From: Allomuricauda sp.
GTDB taxonomy: Bacteria > Bacteroidota > Bacteroidia > Flavobacteriales > Flavobacteriaceae
Assembly (NCBI RefSeq): GCF_013911645.1
Contig: NZ_JACESV010000002.1
Span: 744,001-808,000, forward strand
DNA: 64,000 bases
Reading direction: 5' to 3'
In this document: in pieces, positions 54,597 to 63,675 of the stretch
Layout: the number at the start of each line of letters is the position of its first letter
How positions within the stretch are numbered: position 1 is the first letter of the stretch
Translations under genes and position numbers: made by a program
Notes under the pieces: generated by a model
Database searches by the model: none
What the model was told of the DNA's origin: nothing
Seen by the model: the letters and a program-made list of their open reading frames with translations, nothing else

Positions 54597-56556
54597 TAGG
54601 AATATCCAGCACTACTTTGGTGCCGTTCGGGTCTCCATTTTCATCAAACAGGTCCAAAATATCCACATCGAATTTGTTTTGATAATCCTTGGCAAAATTG
54701 GCCAATCGTTCCTTGGTAATGCGAATGCCCAAGGACTTTCTCTTTAGTACCCTGTTTTCTTTGTTCACTTCTGCCATGGTTCGGCCCACACCATTGTCCA
54801 CAATTTCGATGGTTACATGGCCCCTGTCCTTGTGCTTAACATTGATCTGTATTTTCTTTTCACCATCTTTTGGTGATAATCCATGCCACAAGGAGTTTTC
54901 CAAGAAGGGCTGGAGGGTCAAAGATGGAATTTTGATATTGTCTATATTGATATCTTTTTCCACTTCGATCTTAAAATCAATCTCGTTGGAAAACCTAATG
55001 TTTTCGATGTTCATATAAAGCTCCATGGTTCCGAGTTCCTCCGATAACGGGATTTCCTTTTGGGATGACGCCTCTAGAATCTTCCGTACCAGTTTTGAAA
55101 ACTTGTTTAGGTAATGGACGGCATTTTTTTGCTCGTTGTTTATAATGTAGAGCTTAATGGAGTTCAACGAATTGAACAAAAAGTGTGGGTTCATCTGGCT
55201 GCGGAGCATCTGTTGTTCCAAGGTTAGTACCCTTTTTTCGTTTTTACTTTGGTATTGGCGATAGAGAATATAGAGAATGGACAAAATCAGTCCAACAATT
55301 AAAGCACTGACAAGAAGCGTTGTTTGGTTCTTCTTTAGTCTAAGGCGAACAATCTCATTTTCCTTGGCAAGTACGGCAATTTGGTTGTTCTTCTTGTCAT
55401 TTTCGTACTTAACAATAATGTCGTTCATGTACCTTAAGTTGGTGGCACTGGAAATCTGTTTGTCGTATTCGTCGGCTTTTTTGTAATACTCGTATGCCTT
55501 TTTAAAGTCGCCCTTGGTATTTTGGAGTTCCGACATTTTTTCATAGGCATACAGAATGTTGCTGGGAATGTTTCGGTTTTGGGCCATTTGCAAACCTTCT
55601 TTAATAAAGTTCTCGGCTTCCATGTAATTGCCCAATTTTGTCTGTGCCCAACCTGTATTGATAAAAACCAGGGAGGTTATGGAAAAGTCGCCTATTCTTT
55701 TTGACTCTTCTTGTAGCGGCTCCAAAAGCACCAATGCCAAGTAGGGCATATCCTGTTTAAGATAGATTTGGGCCAAGCTGTTCTTGCATATCAAACGGCC
55801 AATATCGGAATCGATCTCTTCATTATAGGCCAGTGATTTTCTGTAGTTTTCCAGGGCACCTTCCAAATCCCCTTTTTCTTCAAGGCAATGCCCTATATTT
55901 TGATGATTGATGGCCAACCCCAGTTTATTGCCAAGTTCTTCTTCAAGTTTAAGGGCTCTCCGAAACTGTAATATCGCCAAATCATACTGTTCCAAGGTTT
56001 GGTACAGGTTCCCTATGCCGTTCAGCGCAACATTGATGCTTCTTTTTATATGGTTCGAGGGGTTTTCAACCTGCTCTGCCAATTCCAAGGCCTTTTGGTT
56101 GTAGTCCAAGGCTGTTTTAATGGCATCGGTACGTCTGTACACCACTCCTAACATATTAAGGCTAAGGATTCTAAAGTCGGTGTTGTTGGCCTCCTCGGAG
56201 GCTGACAGGGCCTGTTCATGGAGAGTCACCGCCTTTTCGTATTGGGAAATATTTCTGTATTTCATGCCCAATTGGTTCAGGGCATAGGCTCTGCCTACCA
56301 AATAATTATACTCTTTGCTTAAATTGGCAAAATATCTTAACAACGAGGTGTCCCTTTTTTCTGAATGCAATTCTTTGTCGAGGGCTTCATACGTTTTGGG
56401 CTGAAGTTGGACGAGTGTTTCGGCCTTTTCCTTAAATTCATTTGGGATTTCCTGGGCGATCAAGGAACCAAAAAACGAAAACAATAATAGAATCAGCAAA
56501 GTAGTTCTTTGCGGCCGATATAGATTTTCAAAGTATTGGAGCTTTACGATAGGCAC
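54589..56556 (-). CDS. TPR-containing LytS-type sensor histidine kinase
   Basis: The 655-residue protein starts at GTG (56554-56556), has a signal segment (about 16-35), about six tetratricopeptide repeats (about 45-350) likely in the periplasm, a membrane helix (about 400-420) and a HisKA_7TM-less HPK kinase core with MNPHFLFNSLNSIKLYI (phospho-His near 455) and LQPFLENSLWHG / VDNGVGRT for ATP binding. It is the partner of the upstream LytTR regulator (15 nt apart). What it senses is unknown. Confidence 0.9.
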   Translation of the reverse strand: MPIVKLQYFENLYRPQRTTLLILLLFSFFGSLIAQEIPNEFKEKAETLVQLQPKTYEALDKELHSEKRDTSLLRYFANLSKEYNYLVGRAYALNQLGMKYRNISQYEKAVTLHEQALSASEEANNTDFRILSLNMLGVVYRRTDAIKTALDYNQKALELAEQVENPSNHIKRSINVALNGIGNLYQTLEQYDLAILQFRRALKLEEELGNKLGLAINHQNIGHCLEEKGDLEGALENYRKSLAYNEEIDSDIGRLICKNSLAQIYLKQDMPYLALVLLEPLQEESKRIGDFSITSLVFINTGWAQTKLGNYMEAENFIKEGLQMAQNRNIPSNILYAYEKMSELQNTKGDFKKAYEYYKKADEYDKQISSATNLRYMNDIIVKYENDKKNNQIAVLAKENEIVRLRLKKNQTTLLVSALIVGLILSILYILYRQYQSKNEKRVLTLEQQMLRSQMNPHFLFNSLNSIKLYIINNEQKNAVHYLNKFSKLVRKILEASSQKEIPLSEELGTMELYMNIENIRFSNEIDFKIEVEKDINIDNIKIPSLTLQPFLENSLWHGLSPKDGEKKIQINVKHKDRGHVTIEIVDNGVGRTMAEVNKENRVLKRKSLGIRITKERLANFAKDYQNKFDVDILDLFDENGDPNGTKVVLDIPTI

Positions 56557-56571
56557 GGGAACATTGTGGGA

Positions 56572-57306
56572 TTAAAGCATATCCAAAAAGTCGGATTTTT
56601 TTTGCCGGGAAACAGGAATTTTATGATTGGATTCCAAAACCACATAACCATCGGTTTTGAGGAACTCTTTTATTTTATTGAGATTGATAATGTACGAATT
56701 GTGTATTCTAAAGAAGATGCTCTGGGGTAAAAGTGTGTTTACTTCTTTTAGTTTTTTGGTAAGTAATATTTTTTGACCATCCGTCAAGAAAATGGTACTG
56801 TAGTTGCCATCCGATTCAGCATACAGGATGTCGTCACTGTTCAAGAAAACCAGTTTGCCATCGGTGTTGATGGTTATTTTTTTGTTCTGTGATTCCGCAT
56901 TGAAGTTGAGCAAAATTTTCTCCAACCGATCAATGCTCAAGTTCTTGGAGTTGAACTTTTTTATCTTGGCAATGGTTTCTTCAAGATCATCGGAGTCAAT
57001 GGGCTTTAAAAGATAATCGATGGCCTCATTCTTTAAGGCTTGCAGCGCATATTGGTTGTAGGCTGTAGTAATAACGACCGGGAAATTCTTGTTCTTTAGG
57101 TTTTTAATAAACTGAAACCCGTCCATGGCGGGCATCTCAATGTCCAAGAACAGGCAATCGGGCGTATTTTGTTCCAAATAATCCAAGGCCTCGCGGGCAT
57201 CGGTAAAAGATGCAATAATATCCACCTCATCGCTCAAGTTGGTCAGTTCCCAACTTAAACTTTGCAGGGCTTTTATTTCGTCATCAACTATTACAGCTTC
57301 TAGCAT
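56572..57306 (-). CDS. LytTR family response regulator
   Basis: The 244-residue regulator has a receiver domain (1-120) with Asp9/Asp10, phospho-acceptor Asp55 in CLFLDIEMPAMDGF, Thr in VITTAYNQYALQAL and Lys in DYLLKPI, then a LytTR DNA-binding domain (about 135-240, including ESDGNYSTIFLTDG and the IHNSYIINLNKI helix-turn part). It forms a two-component pair with the kinase at 54589. LytTR regulators bind paired direct repeats upstream of targets; none are obvious here. Confidence 0.92.
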   Translation of the reverse strand: MLEAVIVDDEIKALQSLSWELTNLSDEVDIIASFTDAREALDYLEQNTPDCLFLDIEMPAMDGFQFIKNLKNKNFPVVITTAYNQYALQALKNEAIDYLLKPIDSDDLEETIAKIKKFNSKNLSIDRLEKILLNFNAESQNKKITINTDGKLVFLNSDDILYAESDGNYSTIFLTDGQKILLTKKLKEVNTLLPQSIFFRIHNSYIINLNKIKEFLKTDGYVVLESNHKIPVSRQKKSDFLDML

Positions 57307-57598
57307 AATACAGAATAGGTTATATCAAATTTAGAATTATTCTTTACATAGTAATAAAATTATGTGTTAATGGATATTTAGCACGTATAACTGGTATAAA
57401 AAGATAAATCAAGGGAAAAACTGTCTTTTTTGGTACACCGCAAAAGAACTGCAAGAGGAAAACAAACGCAATCAGAAAACCGTGTAAACCAATTATACAT
57501 AAAAAGGAACAGTTTATACATAGACCCTATACTTATGGGGGATTGTTATTTATATTCGGCTTGTCAAAAATTGAAAGACAGTTTATAAAGTTTTGGAA

Positions 57599-57718
57599 AT
57601 GAGAAAATGTGCAGTATTGTTTCTGATTTTAATAATGGTTCTGATTTTTGCGGCGGTGTTAGATAAGAAAGATACCGGATTAAATTCTAGTTGGAACAAG
57701 GTAGTTGTAAAGAAATAA
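57599..57718 (+). CDS. Possible 39-aa membrane peptide
   Basis: ATG 57599 to TAA 57716-57718 encodes 39 residues: a basic start (RKC), a hydrophobic helix at about 5-21, then a polar, basic tail with KKDTGLNSSWNK. It would be a single-pass small membrane protein. No homologue is known to me and the ORF could be chance in AT-rich DNA. Confidence 0.3.
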   Translation: MRKCAVLFLILIMVLIFAAVLDKKDTGLNSSWNKVVVKK

Positions 57719-57855
57719 AATAAGCTTGTGACCAACAGTTGCTCTTAAAAATTTTGTATTACCAAATAATTGTACGGCCACAGCAACCAATCTCTTGATT
57801 GTATAAACCGCTTGCACAATTAATCTTCAATTAGGTCAAAATCTAAATTTGATTT

Positions 57856-58003
57856 TAGGTTTCGGGGGAACTACCTAGGACGAATAAAGGTTTGTGAAGG
57901 CCATGATTGAAGAGGCCGTACTCTTTGGTAATATTTGGCCATTGGCTGGTTCATCATAAAAGCGAGACCAAGTAAGTAAACAATATTGCTTCTTGGTCTT
58001 TTT
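57856..58003 (+). ncRNA. Candidate small RNA
   Basis: A TAAATTTG box at 57844-57851 (its -33 box is weak) precedes about 110 nt without an ORF, ending at a terminator with AGACCAAG (57964-57971) and CTTGGTCT (57991-57998), then TTTTT. The predicted transcript is about 150 nt. The loop is longer than usual (19 nt). Confidence 0.25.
57964..58003 (+). terminator. Plus-strand terminator
   Basis: AGACCAAG and CTTGGTCT form an 8-bp stem with a 19-nt loop, followed by a T-tract (57998-58003). It has no plus-strand annotated gene immediately upstream except the 39-codon ORF. Confidence 0.6.
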
Positions 58004-58314
58004 TATTTGGTGTAAGCTTATTCCCATCTTTCCGAGAATTTCGACTCTCAAACCTAGATTTTCAACATTTTATGTTAAAAACTTTGTGCCTGTTTTGCAA
58101 AGGAGACCTTTAAAAATTCATTGCGTTTTTAAATCTTTGCCATCGCAAACTTCAAGTTTCAACTTTTTACGTGGTATCCGTTGCGATAACATTTAAGCTG
58201 ATTTTGAATGATGCAAAAAACTTACTGTACATTAAGCATCCCAAATTTTATGCTCTCTGGTGTACATTAATTTGTACTGAAAAACAGTACGTGTGATAGT
58301 GTTTATTGATTTAA

Positions 58315-58363
58315 TACCTCGGACAAGTTCACCCCACATTAGAACGTTCCGAGGTATTTTTTT
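58315..58363 (+). terminator. Second plus-strand terminator
   Basis: TACCTCGGA (58315-58323) and TCCGAGGTA (58348-58356) form a 9-bp stem with a 24-nt loop, followed by seven Ts. It is about 360 nt after the preceding terminator and indicates another plus-strand transcript. Confidence 0.55.
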
Positions 58364-58377
58364 AAAGAAAGTATAAA

Positions 58378-58402
58378 AAAAGCCTCCAATTTGGAGGCTT
58401 TT
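58378..58402 (-). terminator. Terminator of the GMC/subunit 3 operon
   Basis: AGCCTCC (58381-58387), loop AATTT and GGAGGCT (58393-58399) with a T-tract on the minus strand. It lies 22 nt past the stop of the subunit 3 gene at 58424. Confidence 0.8.
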
Positions 58403-58423
58403 GATTTTATAGCTCGGTAAACC

Positions 58424-59077
58424 TTAGAGTGACCATGCTTTGCCGCTGGTCAGGGTGTTGAGGTCTCCACAAGGAACATACTCGCCGGGTATTGGCAAAT
58501 AGGCCAATACTTCTTCACCAATATATTCTGATGATTTATAGGCCCATGTGGCCAAATCCCTTAAATCATTGGCAAACGAAAAACGGGCAATATCATCATC
58601 CAAGCTGGCTTCGCCTCCTTGCAAAATGGCCTCCATGTAGTTCATAATGGCTTCGGAATGTGCCTCTTCTTCTTCGTCGGTACGTTTTTTAAGATACATT
58701 TGCAATGCTGGTTCAATATCAGCAGGCTCAATGTCCATTAGGCTTTCCTTACCGGAGTCTGCAAGGACCTTATCATAGAATTTGTTCATTTTCATAACTA
58801 CAAAGTCTCTTTGGTCCAAAGGCATCACTTCATCCAGGTATGCATCTATAAAAACGTGCACGTTCATCTCGGTTGCTGACGGAGTGTCCGTTTTGGGAAG
58901 GATTACGTCCAAGGTCTGTGCCATGGCGTATCCTTGTTCTTTATTTAGGAAACTGGGTGTCCATTCGGCGTAGGCCGGCTTGTTCTTGCAGCTCTGAAGC
59001 AAAGAGAACAATGTTGGTGTGGCCACTGCATAACCGAAGGCCAATCCCATATTTTTAAGTGCTGATCTTCTTTCCAT
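58424..59077 (-). CDS. Gluconate 2-dehydrogenase subunit 3 family protein
   Basis: The 217-residue protein has an N-terminal twin-arginine-like start (MERRSALKNMGLAFGYAV) and a hydrophobic segment up to about residue 29 with Cys30 (SLLQSC) that may be lipidated. The rest matches the helical gluconate dehydrogenase subunit 3 family (YAMAQTLDVILPKTDTPSA, then DQRDFVVMKMN). It probably helps a GMC dehydrogenase fold and export together. It begins 1 nt within the stop of the GMC gene (TAATG), so translation is coupled. Confidence 0.88.
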   Translation of the reverse strand: MERRSALKNMGLAFGYAVATPTLFSLLQSCKNKPAYAEWTPSFLNKEQGYAMAQTLDVILPKTDTPSATEMNVHVFIDAYLDEVMPLDQRDFVVMKMNKFYDKVLADSGKESLMDIEPADIEPALQMYLKKRTDEEEEAHSEAIMNYMEAILQGGEASLDDDIARFSFANDLRDLATWAYKSSEYIGEEVLAYLPIPGEYVPCGDLNTLTSGKAWSL

Positions 59078-60795
59078 TATATATTTCCTTTTTTAAGTTC
59101 TTGGGCAGCATGGTTGGCGGCCCTTGCAGTAAATGCCATGTAGGTCAACGATGGGTTAACGCAGCTTGCAGAGGTCATAAAGGCACCATCGGTTACATAT
59201 ACGTTCTTACATCCATGCACTTGGTTGTGTCCGTTTACCACGGATGTTTTTGGGTCACGGCCCATACGTGCTGTTCCCATTTCGTGTATGCCAAGTCCTA
59301 GAGCGTAAGGTCTATCGTAAGGAGTAATGTCCTTGGCTCCTGACTTTTCCAACATTTGAACGGCCTGATCCTGCATATCTTTACGCATATTCAGTTCGTT
59401 TTGTCTGATTTCCGCATCAAAAGTAACGGTAGGTAGGCCCCACTGATCTTTTTTGTCGTAATCCAAGGTCATCTTATTGTCGTGGTATGGAAGAATTTCT
59501 CCAAAGGCAAGCATGTTCATGGTCCAACCTCCGGGTGTAAGTACGGCATCCTTATAGTCTTTACCAAAAGAAGCCTCGGCGATCATTTCTTCATAATTGC
59601 CTCTACTGGCACCTCCTTGGTAGCCATAGCCCCTAACAAAATCTTTCATATTGGAATCCCCGCCGAGGTTCCTAAACCTTGGAATATACGTACCATTGGG
59701 TTTTCTTCCTTTATAATACTTGTCTTCGTATCCTTCAAATTTACCCGATGCGCCGACCAAGAAATGGTGGTCCATAATGTTATGGCCCAATTCTCCTGAA
59801 TCGTTGCCCAAACCATTGGGGAACCTATCGGATTTGGACTGCATTAAAATAGAAGTTGATGCTACTGCAGAAGCGCAAAGGAAAATTACTTTGGCCTTGA
59901 ATTCGAATTCCTCTTTGGTTTCCCTATCGATGACCTTAACTCCTGTAGCCTTTTTGGTGTTAGGGTCATAAATTACTTCATGAACAATGGAATCCGGTCT
60001 TAGCGTCATGTTTCCTGTTGCTTCGGCAGCGGGCAATGTGGAAGAAACACTACTAAAGTATGCTCCGAAAGGACATCCTCTAATACAACGGTTTCTAAAT
60101 TGGCAACGAACACGGCCATCGCCTTCAAATTGCTTGTCGCTATTAATGTGTGCCACCCTACCTGCAGTAATTACACGGCCATTAAAATGTTCTGCAACTT
60201 TTCCCCTAACATGGTCTTCCACACAGTTAAGCTCCATCATGGGTTCGAACTTTCCATCTGGTAGCTGCGGCAAACCTAAATTTTCACCGGACACACCAAT
60301 GTAGCTTTCCACTTTATCGTACCAAGGAGCTATGTCTTTGTAACGTACGGGCCAATCAACCGCAATACCTTCATTTTTGTTTGCGGTAAAGTCGATGTCG
60401 CTCCAACGGTAACTGTGCCGTCCCCACATAATGGAACGTCCACCAACATGGTATCCACGCATCCAATCGAACCGCTTGGTCTCGTTGTATGGGTGGTCCA
60501 GGTCATTTACAAACCAATGTTTGGATGCTGCTCCAGTTGTGTACCCTGTTCTGGATTGTTTCTCCTGCTTTTTAATGTCTTCTCGGGTTGCTGTTCCCGC
60601 ATGGGGGAAATCCCAAGGATCCTTATCGGCTGTTGGGTAATCTTCACGGTGCTTTACCATGGGCCCACGTTCCAAGACCAAGGTCTTCAGGCCGTTTTCG
60701 CACAATTCTTTGGCAGCCCAACCACCGCTGATACCCGTACCTACCACGATGGCATCATAGGATTCCTGCTCCTGATTGTAATAAAATTTACTCAT
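59077..60795 (-). CDS. GMC family FAD-dependent oxidoreductase
   Basis: The 572-residue FAD enzyme has the N-terminal dinucleotide fold DAIVVGTGISGGWAAKEL (about 15-32), a GMC substrate domain with GGRSIMWGRHSYRW and a C-terminal catalytic His region HEMGTARMGRDPKTSVVNG. Such enzymes with a subunit 3 partner oxidise sugars, e.g. gluconate or glucosides to keto sugars. It has no signal peptide of its own, so it is probably exported with the Tat-signalled subunit 3. The cysteines CQFRNRCIRGCPFGAYF could bind a metal. Confidence 0.92.
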   Translation of the reverse strand: MSKFYYNQEQESYDAIVVGTGISGGWAAKELCENGLKTLVLERGPMVKHREDYPTADKDPWDFPHAGTATREDIKKQEKQSRTGYTTGAASKHWFVNDLDHPYNETKRFDWMRGYHVGGRSIMWGRHSYRWSDIDFTANKNEGIAVDWPVRYKDIAPWYDKVESYIGVSGENLGLPQLPDGKFEPMMELNCVEDHVRGKVAEHFNGRVITAGRVAHINSDKQFEGDGRVRCQFRNRCIRGCPFGAYFSSVSSTLPAAEATGNMTLRPDSIVHEVIYDPNTKKATGVKVIDRETKEEFEFKAKVIFLCASAVASTSILMQSKSDRFPNGLGNDSGELGHNIMDHHFLVGASGKFEGYEDKYYKGRKPNGTYIPRFRNLGGDSNMKDFVRGYGYQGGASRGNYEEMIAEASFGKDYKDAVLTPGGWTMNMLAFGEILPYHDNKMTLDYDKKDQWGLPTVTFDAEIRQNELNMRKDMQDQAVQMLEKSGAKDITPYDRPYALGLGIHEMGTARMGRDPKTSVVNGHNQVHGCKNVYVTDGAFMTSASCVNPSLTYMAFTARAANHAAQELKKGNI

Positions 60796-60931
60796 TTATT
60801 CGGATTGTTTATTTGCTAAATGTATTAATTATTAAATTAATTTTCTACATTTAATCCCTATGTTTATTGAGAATTCAGCACTATAACGTTGTAGTTTTTG
60901 GATTCCGAACGAAATTAACTAACGTAAAAAT

Positions 60932-61927
60932 ATGAACAGAAGTAATTTAGCACAGAAAAGTATTGTTACCTTGATTATGGTGGCATTTTTAGGATTTTAT
61001 TCCTGTAAACAGAATTCAAAAAAGGAATCGGCCGAAGAAACTGCAACAGAAGTAGCCGTTGAAGAATCCAAACCGGATTTAAAACTTTCTTTGGCACAAT
61101 GGTCAATCCATAAAATGATTCTTGAAGAGGGTGTAGACCCTTACACTTTTGCAGAAAAAGCAAGTGAATGGGGCTTTGAAGGTCTCGAATATGTGAGCGC
61201 CCTTTATTATAAGGAGCTACAGGCCGCTAATTTTTCGGAAGAGGCCATGAACAACTGGGTGGAAAAAAGCAAGGCCGAAAGTGAAAAATATGGCTTAACG
61301 AATGTTTTGATCATGGTAGATGGTCAAGGAGATATAGCCGTTCCTGATGAGGCCGAAAGAACAAAAGCCGTTGAAAACCATTACAAGTGGGTAGATGCCG
61401 CCGCAGCTTTGGGCTGCAGTTCCATCCGTGTAAACCTGAACGGGAGCATGGACCCGGAAGTTTGGATGCCGGCCTCTGTTGCAGGGCTTACGCAACTGGC
61501 CACTTATGCCAAGGACAAAAACATCAATATTATTGTTGAAAACCACGGAGGACCATCTTCCAATGCACAACTATTGGCGGAGGTCATGGAAAAAGTAGGC
61601 ATGGACAATTGTGGAACATTGCCCGATTTTGGCAATTTCTGCATCAAAAGAGAAGCAGGCGATTACTATTCGTCCAAATGTTTGGAAGAATATGACCGCT
61701 ATAAAGGAACAAAGGAGTTAATGCCCTACGCCAAGGGCGTTAGTGCCAAATCCTATAGTTTTGATGAGGAGGGGTATGAAACAAGAGTGGATTATCCAAG
61801 AATTATGGACATTGTTCTAGAATCCGGATACGAGGGTTTTGTGGGGGTGGAATATGAAGGCTCCGAACTTAGTGAAGAAGAAGGAATTTTGGCAACCAAG
61901 GCACTTTTGGAAAAAGTATTGGAGTAG
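60932..61927 (+). CDS. Sugar phosphate isomerase/epimerase-type TIM-barrel lipoprotein
   Basis: The 331-residue protein has a lipoprotein signal with lipobox GFYSC at about 23-27, an acidic linker and a xylose-isomerase-like TIM barrel (about 50-330), with GFEGLEYVSALY, IIVENHGGPSSNAQLL (Glu) and the terminal GFVGVEYEGSE. Metal residues are likely in the Glu/His motifs. It acts outside the cytosol and may isomerise or hydrate a keto sugar. It is divergent from GMC and starts a plus-strand run with DinB and transporter genes. Confidence 0.87.
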   Translation: MNRSNLAQKSIVTLIMVAFLGFYSCKQNSKKESAEETATEVAVEESKPDLKLSLAQWSIHKMILEEGVDPYTFAEKASEWGFEGLEYVSALYYKELQAANFSEEAMNNWVEKSKAESEKYGLTNVLIMVDGQGDIAVPDEAERTKAVENHYKWVDAAAALGCSSIRVNLNGSMDPEVWMPASVAGLTQLATYAKDKNINIIVENHGGPSSNAQLLAEVMEKVGMDNCGTLPDFGNFCIKREAGDYYSSKCLEEYDRYKGTKELMPYAKGVSAKSYSFDEEGYETRVDYPRIMDIVLESGYEGFVGVEYEGSELSEEEGILATKALLEKVLE

Positions 61928-61950
61928 ACCAAATTAATATGAATGGGTAG

Positions 61951-62394
61951 ATGAAGGGATTTTTGCAACAACTCTTCGATTACAATTTTTATTGTAACAA
62001 AAAAATAATTGAACAATGCAGTGGTCCGGGCCAGGTTCCGGACAACTGCATTAGACTTTTTAGCCATATACTCAATGCGCACCATATCTGGAACCATCGC
62101 ATGTTGGGAATCCCAACCGAATTCGGTGTTTGGGACGAGCACGAATTGAGCAAGTGGGAAGATATCCATTACGAAAACCAGCGCACCTCTTTTGAAATTG
62201 TTTCCAATACGGATACTTTTGAAAAACGGGTGGAGTACGAGAACAGTCAAGGAAGAAGTTTTTCCAATGACATAAAGGATATTCTTTTTCATATTATTAA
62301 CCATTCCACGCACCATCGTGGGCAAATTATGATGGAAATGAGAAATTCTGGAATAGCGCCAGAACCTTTGGATTACGTACATTACAAACGATAA
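61951..62394 (+). CDS. DinB family protein
   Basis: The 147-residue protein is a DinB-type four-helix bundle with metal ligands His44 (LNAHHIWNH), His118 and His122 (INHSTHHRGQI). DinB-like proteins include metal-dependent hydrolases and thiol transferases; specific role is unknown. It sits 24 nt after the isomerase gene and 24 nt before the symporter gene, so it belongs to the same transcription unit. Confidence 0.84.
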   Translation: MKGFLQQLFDYNFYCNKKIIEQCSGPGQVPDNCIRLFSHILNAHHIWNHRMLGIPTEFGVWDEHELSKWEDIHYENQRTSFEIVSNTDTFEKRVEYENSQGRSFSNDIKDILFHIINHSTHHRGQIMMEMRNSGIAPEPLDYVHYKR

Positions 62395-62417
62395 CAAGCA
62401 ACTAACTAACACTTTAC

Positions 62418-63647
62418 ATGAATATTAAAACCAAACTCCAACTGTCCTTTATGATGTTCCTCGAGTTTTTTATCTGGGGTGGTTGGTTTGTTACTTTGGG
62501 TACTTTTTTGGGCAACAATTTGGAGGCCACAGCGGGACAATCGTCAATGGCCTTTTCCACACAGTCATGGGGAGCTATCATTGCTCCGTTCATTATCGGA
62601 TTGATTGCCGACAGATACTTTAATGCCGAACGAATTTTAGGGGTACTGCACTTAATAGGTGCATTTTTAATGTACCAAATGTATCAGTCAACAGATTTTA
62701 CGGCCTTTTACCCCTATGTGCTGGGTTACATGATCTTGTACATGCCCACATTGGCATTGGTAAATTCAATTTCATTCAACCAAATGAAAGACCCTGCAAA
62801 AGAATTTTCGAACATCCGCGTGTTCGGGACCATCGGTTGGATTATTGCCGGTCTGGTCATTAGTTATCTTTTTGTTTGGGATTCGCCAGAAGCGTTGAAA
62901 GCGGGAATGCTCAAAAACACATTTTTAATGGCGGGCATCGCTTCTGCCGTGTTGGGGCTTTTCAGCTTTACATTGCCCAAAACTCCTCCAACAGTAGACA
63001 AAAATGAAAAGGTGACCATTTCCGATATGTTGGGACTGGATGCGTTAAAGCTTTTAAAGGACAAAAACTTTTTGGTGTTCTTTATCTCATCCGTATTGAT
63101 TTGTATCCCATTGGCCTTTTATTATCAAAACGCCAACCCTTTTCTGGCAGAAATAGGGTTGCCCAATCCAACGGGGAAAATGGCCATCGGACAAATATCG
63201 GAAGCACTGTTTATTCTTGCGCTGCCCTTTTTCTTTACCAAGTTTGGATTTAAAAAGACGATTTTGATAGGCATGTTGGCCTGGACCGTTCGTTATTTGC
63301 TGTTCGCTTACGGTAATGCAGACGAACTATCATTTATGCTGATCATCGGAATTGCATTGCACGGTATTTGTTACGACTTTTTCTTTGTATCCGGACAGAT
63401 TTATACCGATACCAAAGCAGGGGAGAAATACAAAAGTGCCGCGCAAGGATTGATTACCTTGGCCACTTACGGTGTAGGAATGTTAATAGGGTTCTGGATC
63501 GCTGGGTTAATAACCGATTCACTTACTTTGGAAGATGGAACTCACGCTTGGGATACCATTTGGATTTATCCGGCAGCGTTCGCAGCAGTAGTATTTATAT
63601 TGTTTGCACTGATATTTAAAAACGAAAAAGTAGAATATAAATCTTAG
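62418..63647 (+). CDS. Nucleoside:H+ symporter (NHS) family-type MFS permease
   Basis: The 409-residue protein has 12 predicted helices. Its N-terminus KLQLSFMMFLEFFIWGGWFVTLGTFL and SIRVFGTIGWIIAG-like stretches are those of the NupG/XapB-type nucleoside symporter group of the MFS, which in Bacteroidota also sits in sugar loci. Substrate is likely a nucleoside or a sugar derivative from the locus. It is directly after the DinB gene. Confidence 0.85.
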   Translation: MNIKTKLQLSFMMFLEFFIWGGWFVTLGTFLGNNLEATAGQSSMAFSTQSWGAIIAPFIIGLIADRYFNAERILGVLHLIGAFLMYQMYQSTDFTAFYPYVLGYMILYMPTLALVNSISFNQMKDPAKEFSNIRVFGTIGWIIAGLVISYLFVWDSPEALKAGMLKNTFLMAGIASAVLGLFSFTLPKTPPTVDKNEKVTISDMLGLDALKLLKDKNFLVFFISSVLICIPLAFYYQNANPFLAEIGLPNPTGKMAIGQISEALFILALPFFFTKFGFKKTILIGMLAWTVRYLLFAYGNADELSFMLIIGIALHGICYDFFFVSGQIYTDTKAGEKYKSAAQGLITLATYGVGMLIGFWIAGLITDSLTLEDGTHAWDTIWIYPAAFAAVVFILFALIFKNEKVEYKS

Positions 63648-63675
63648 ATACAACCAAAAATCAACTAATACAAAC

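Larger units (their letters stand above)
57307..58423. other. 1.1-kb intergenic region with tandem terminators
   Basis: This gap lies between the response regulator and the sugar-oxidation locus. It holds a 39-codon ORF (57599-57718), a TAAATTTG box at 57844-57851, a terminator at 57964-58003, a perfect GTACTG/CAGTAC hairpin at 58274-58290, a second plus-strand terminator at 58315-58363, and a minus-strand terminator at 58378-58402. No longer coding region is visible in either strand. Confidence 0.5.
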
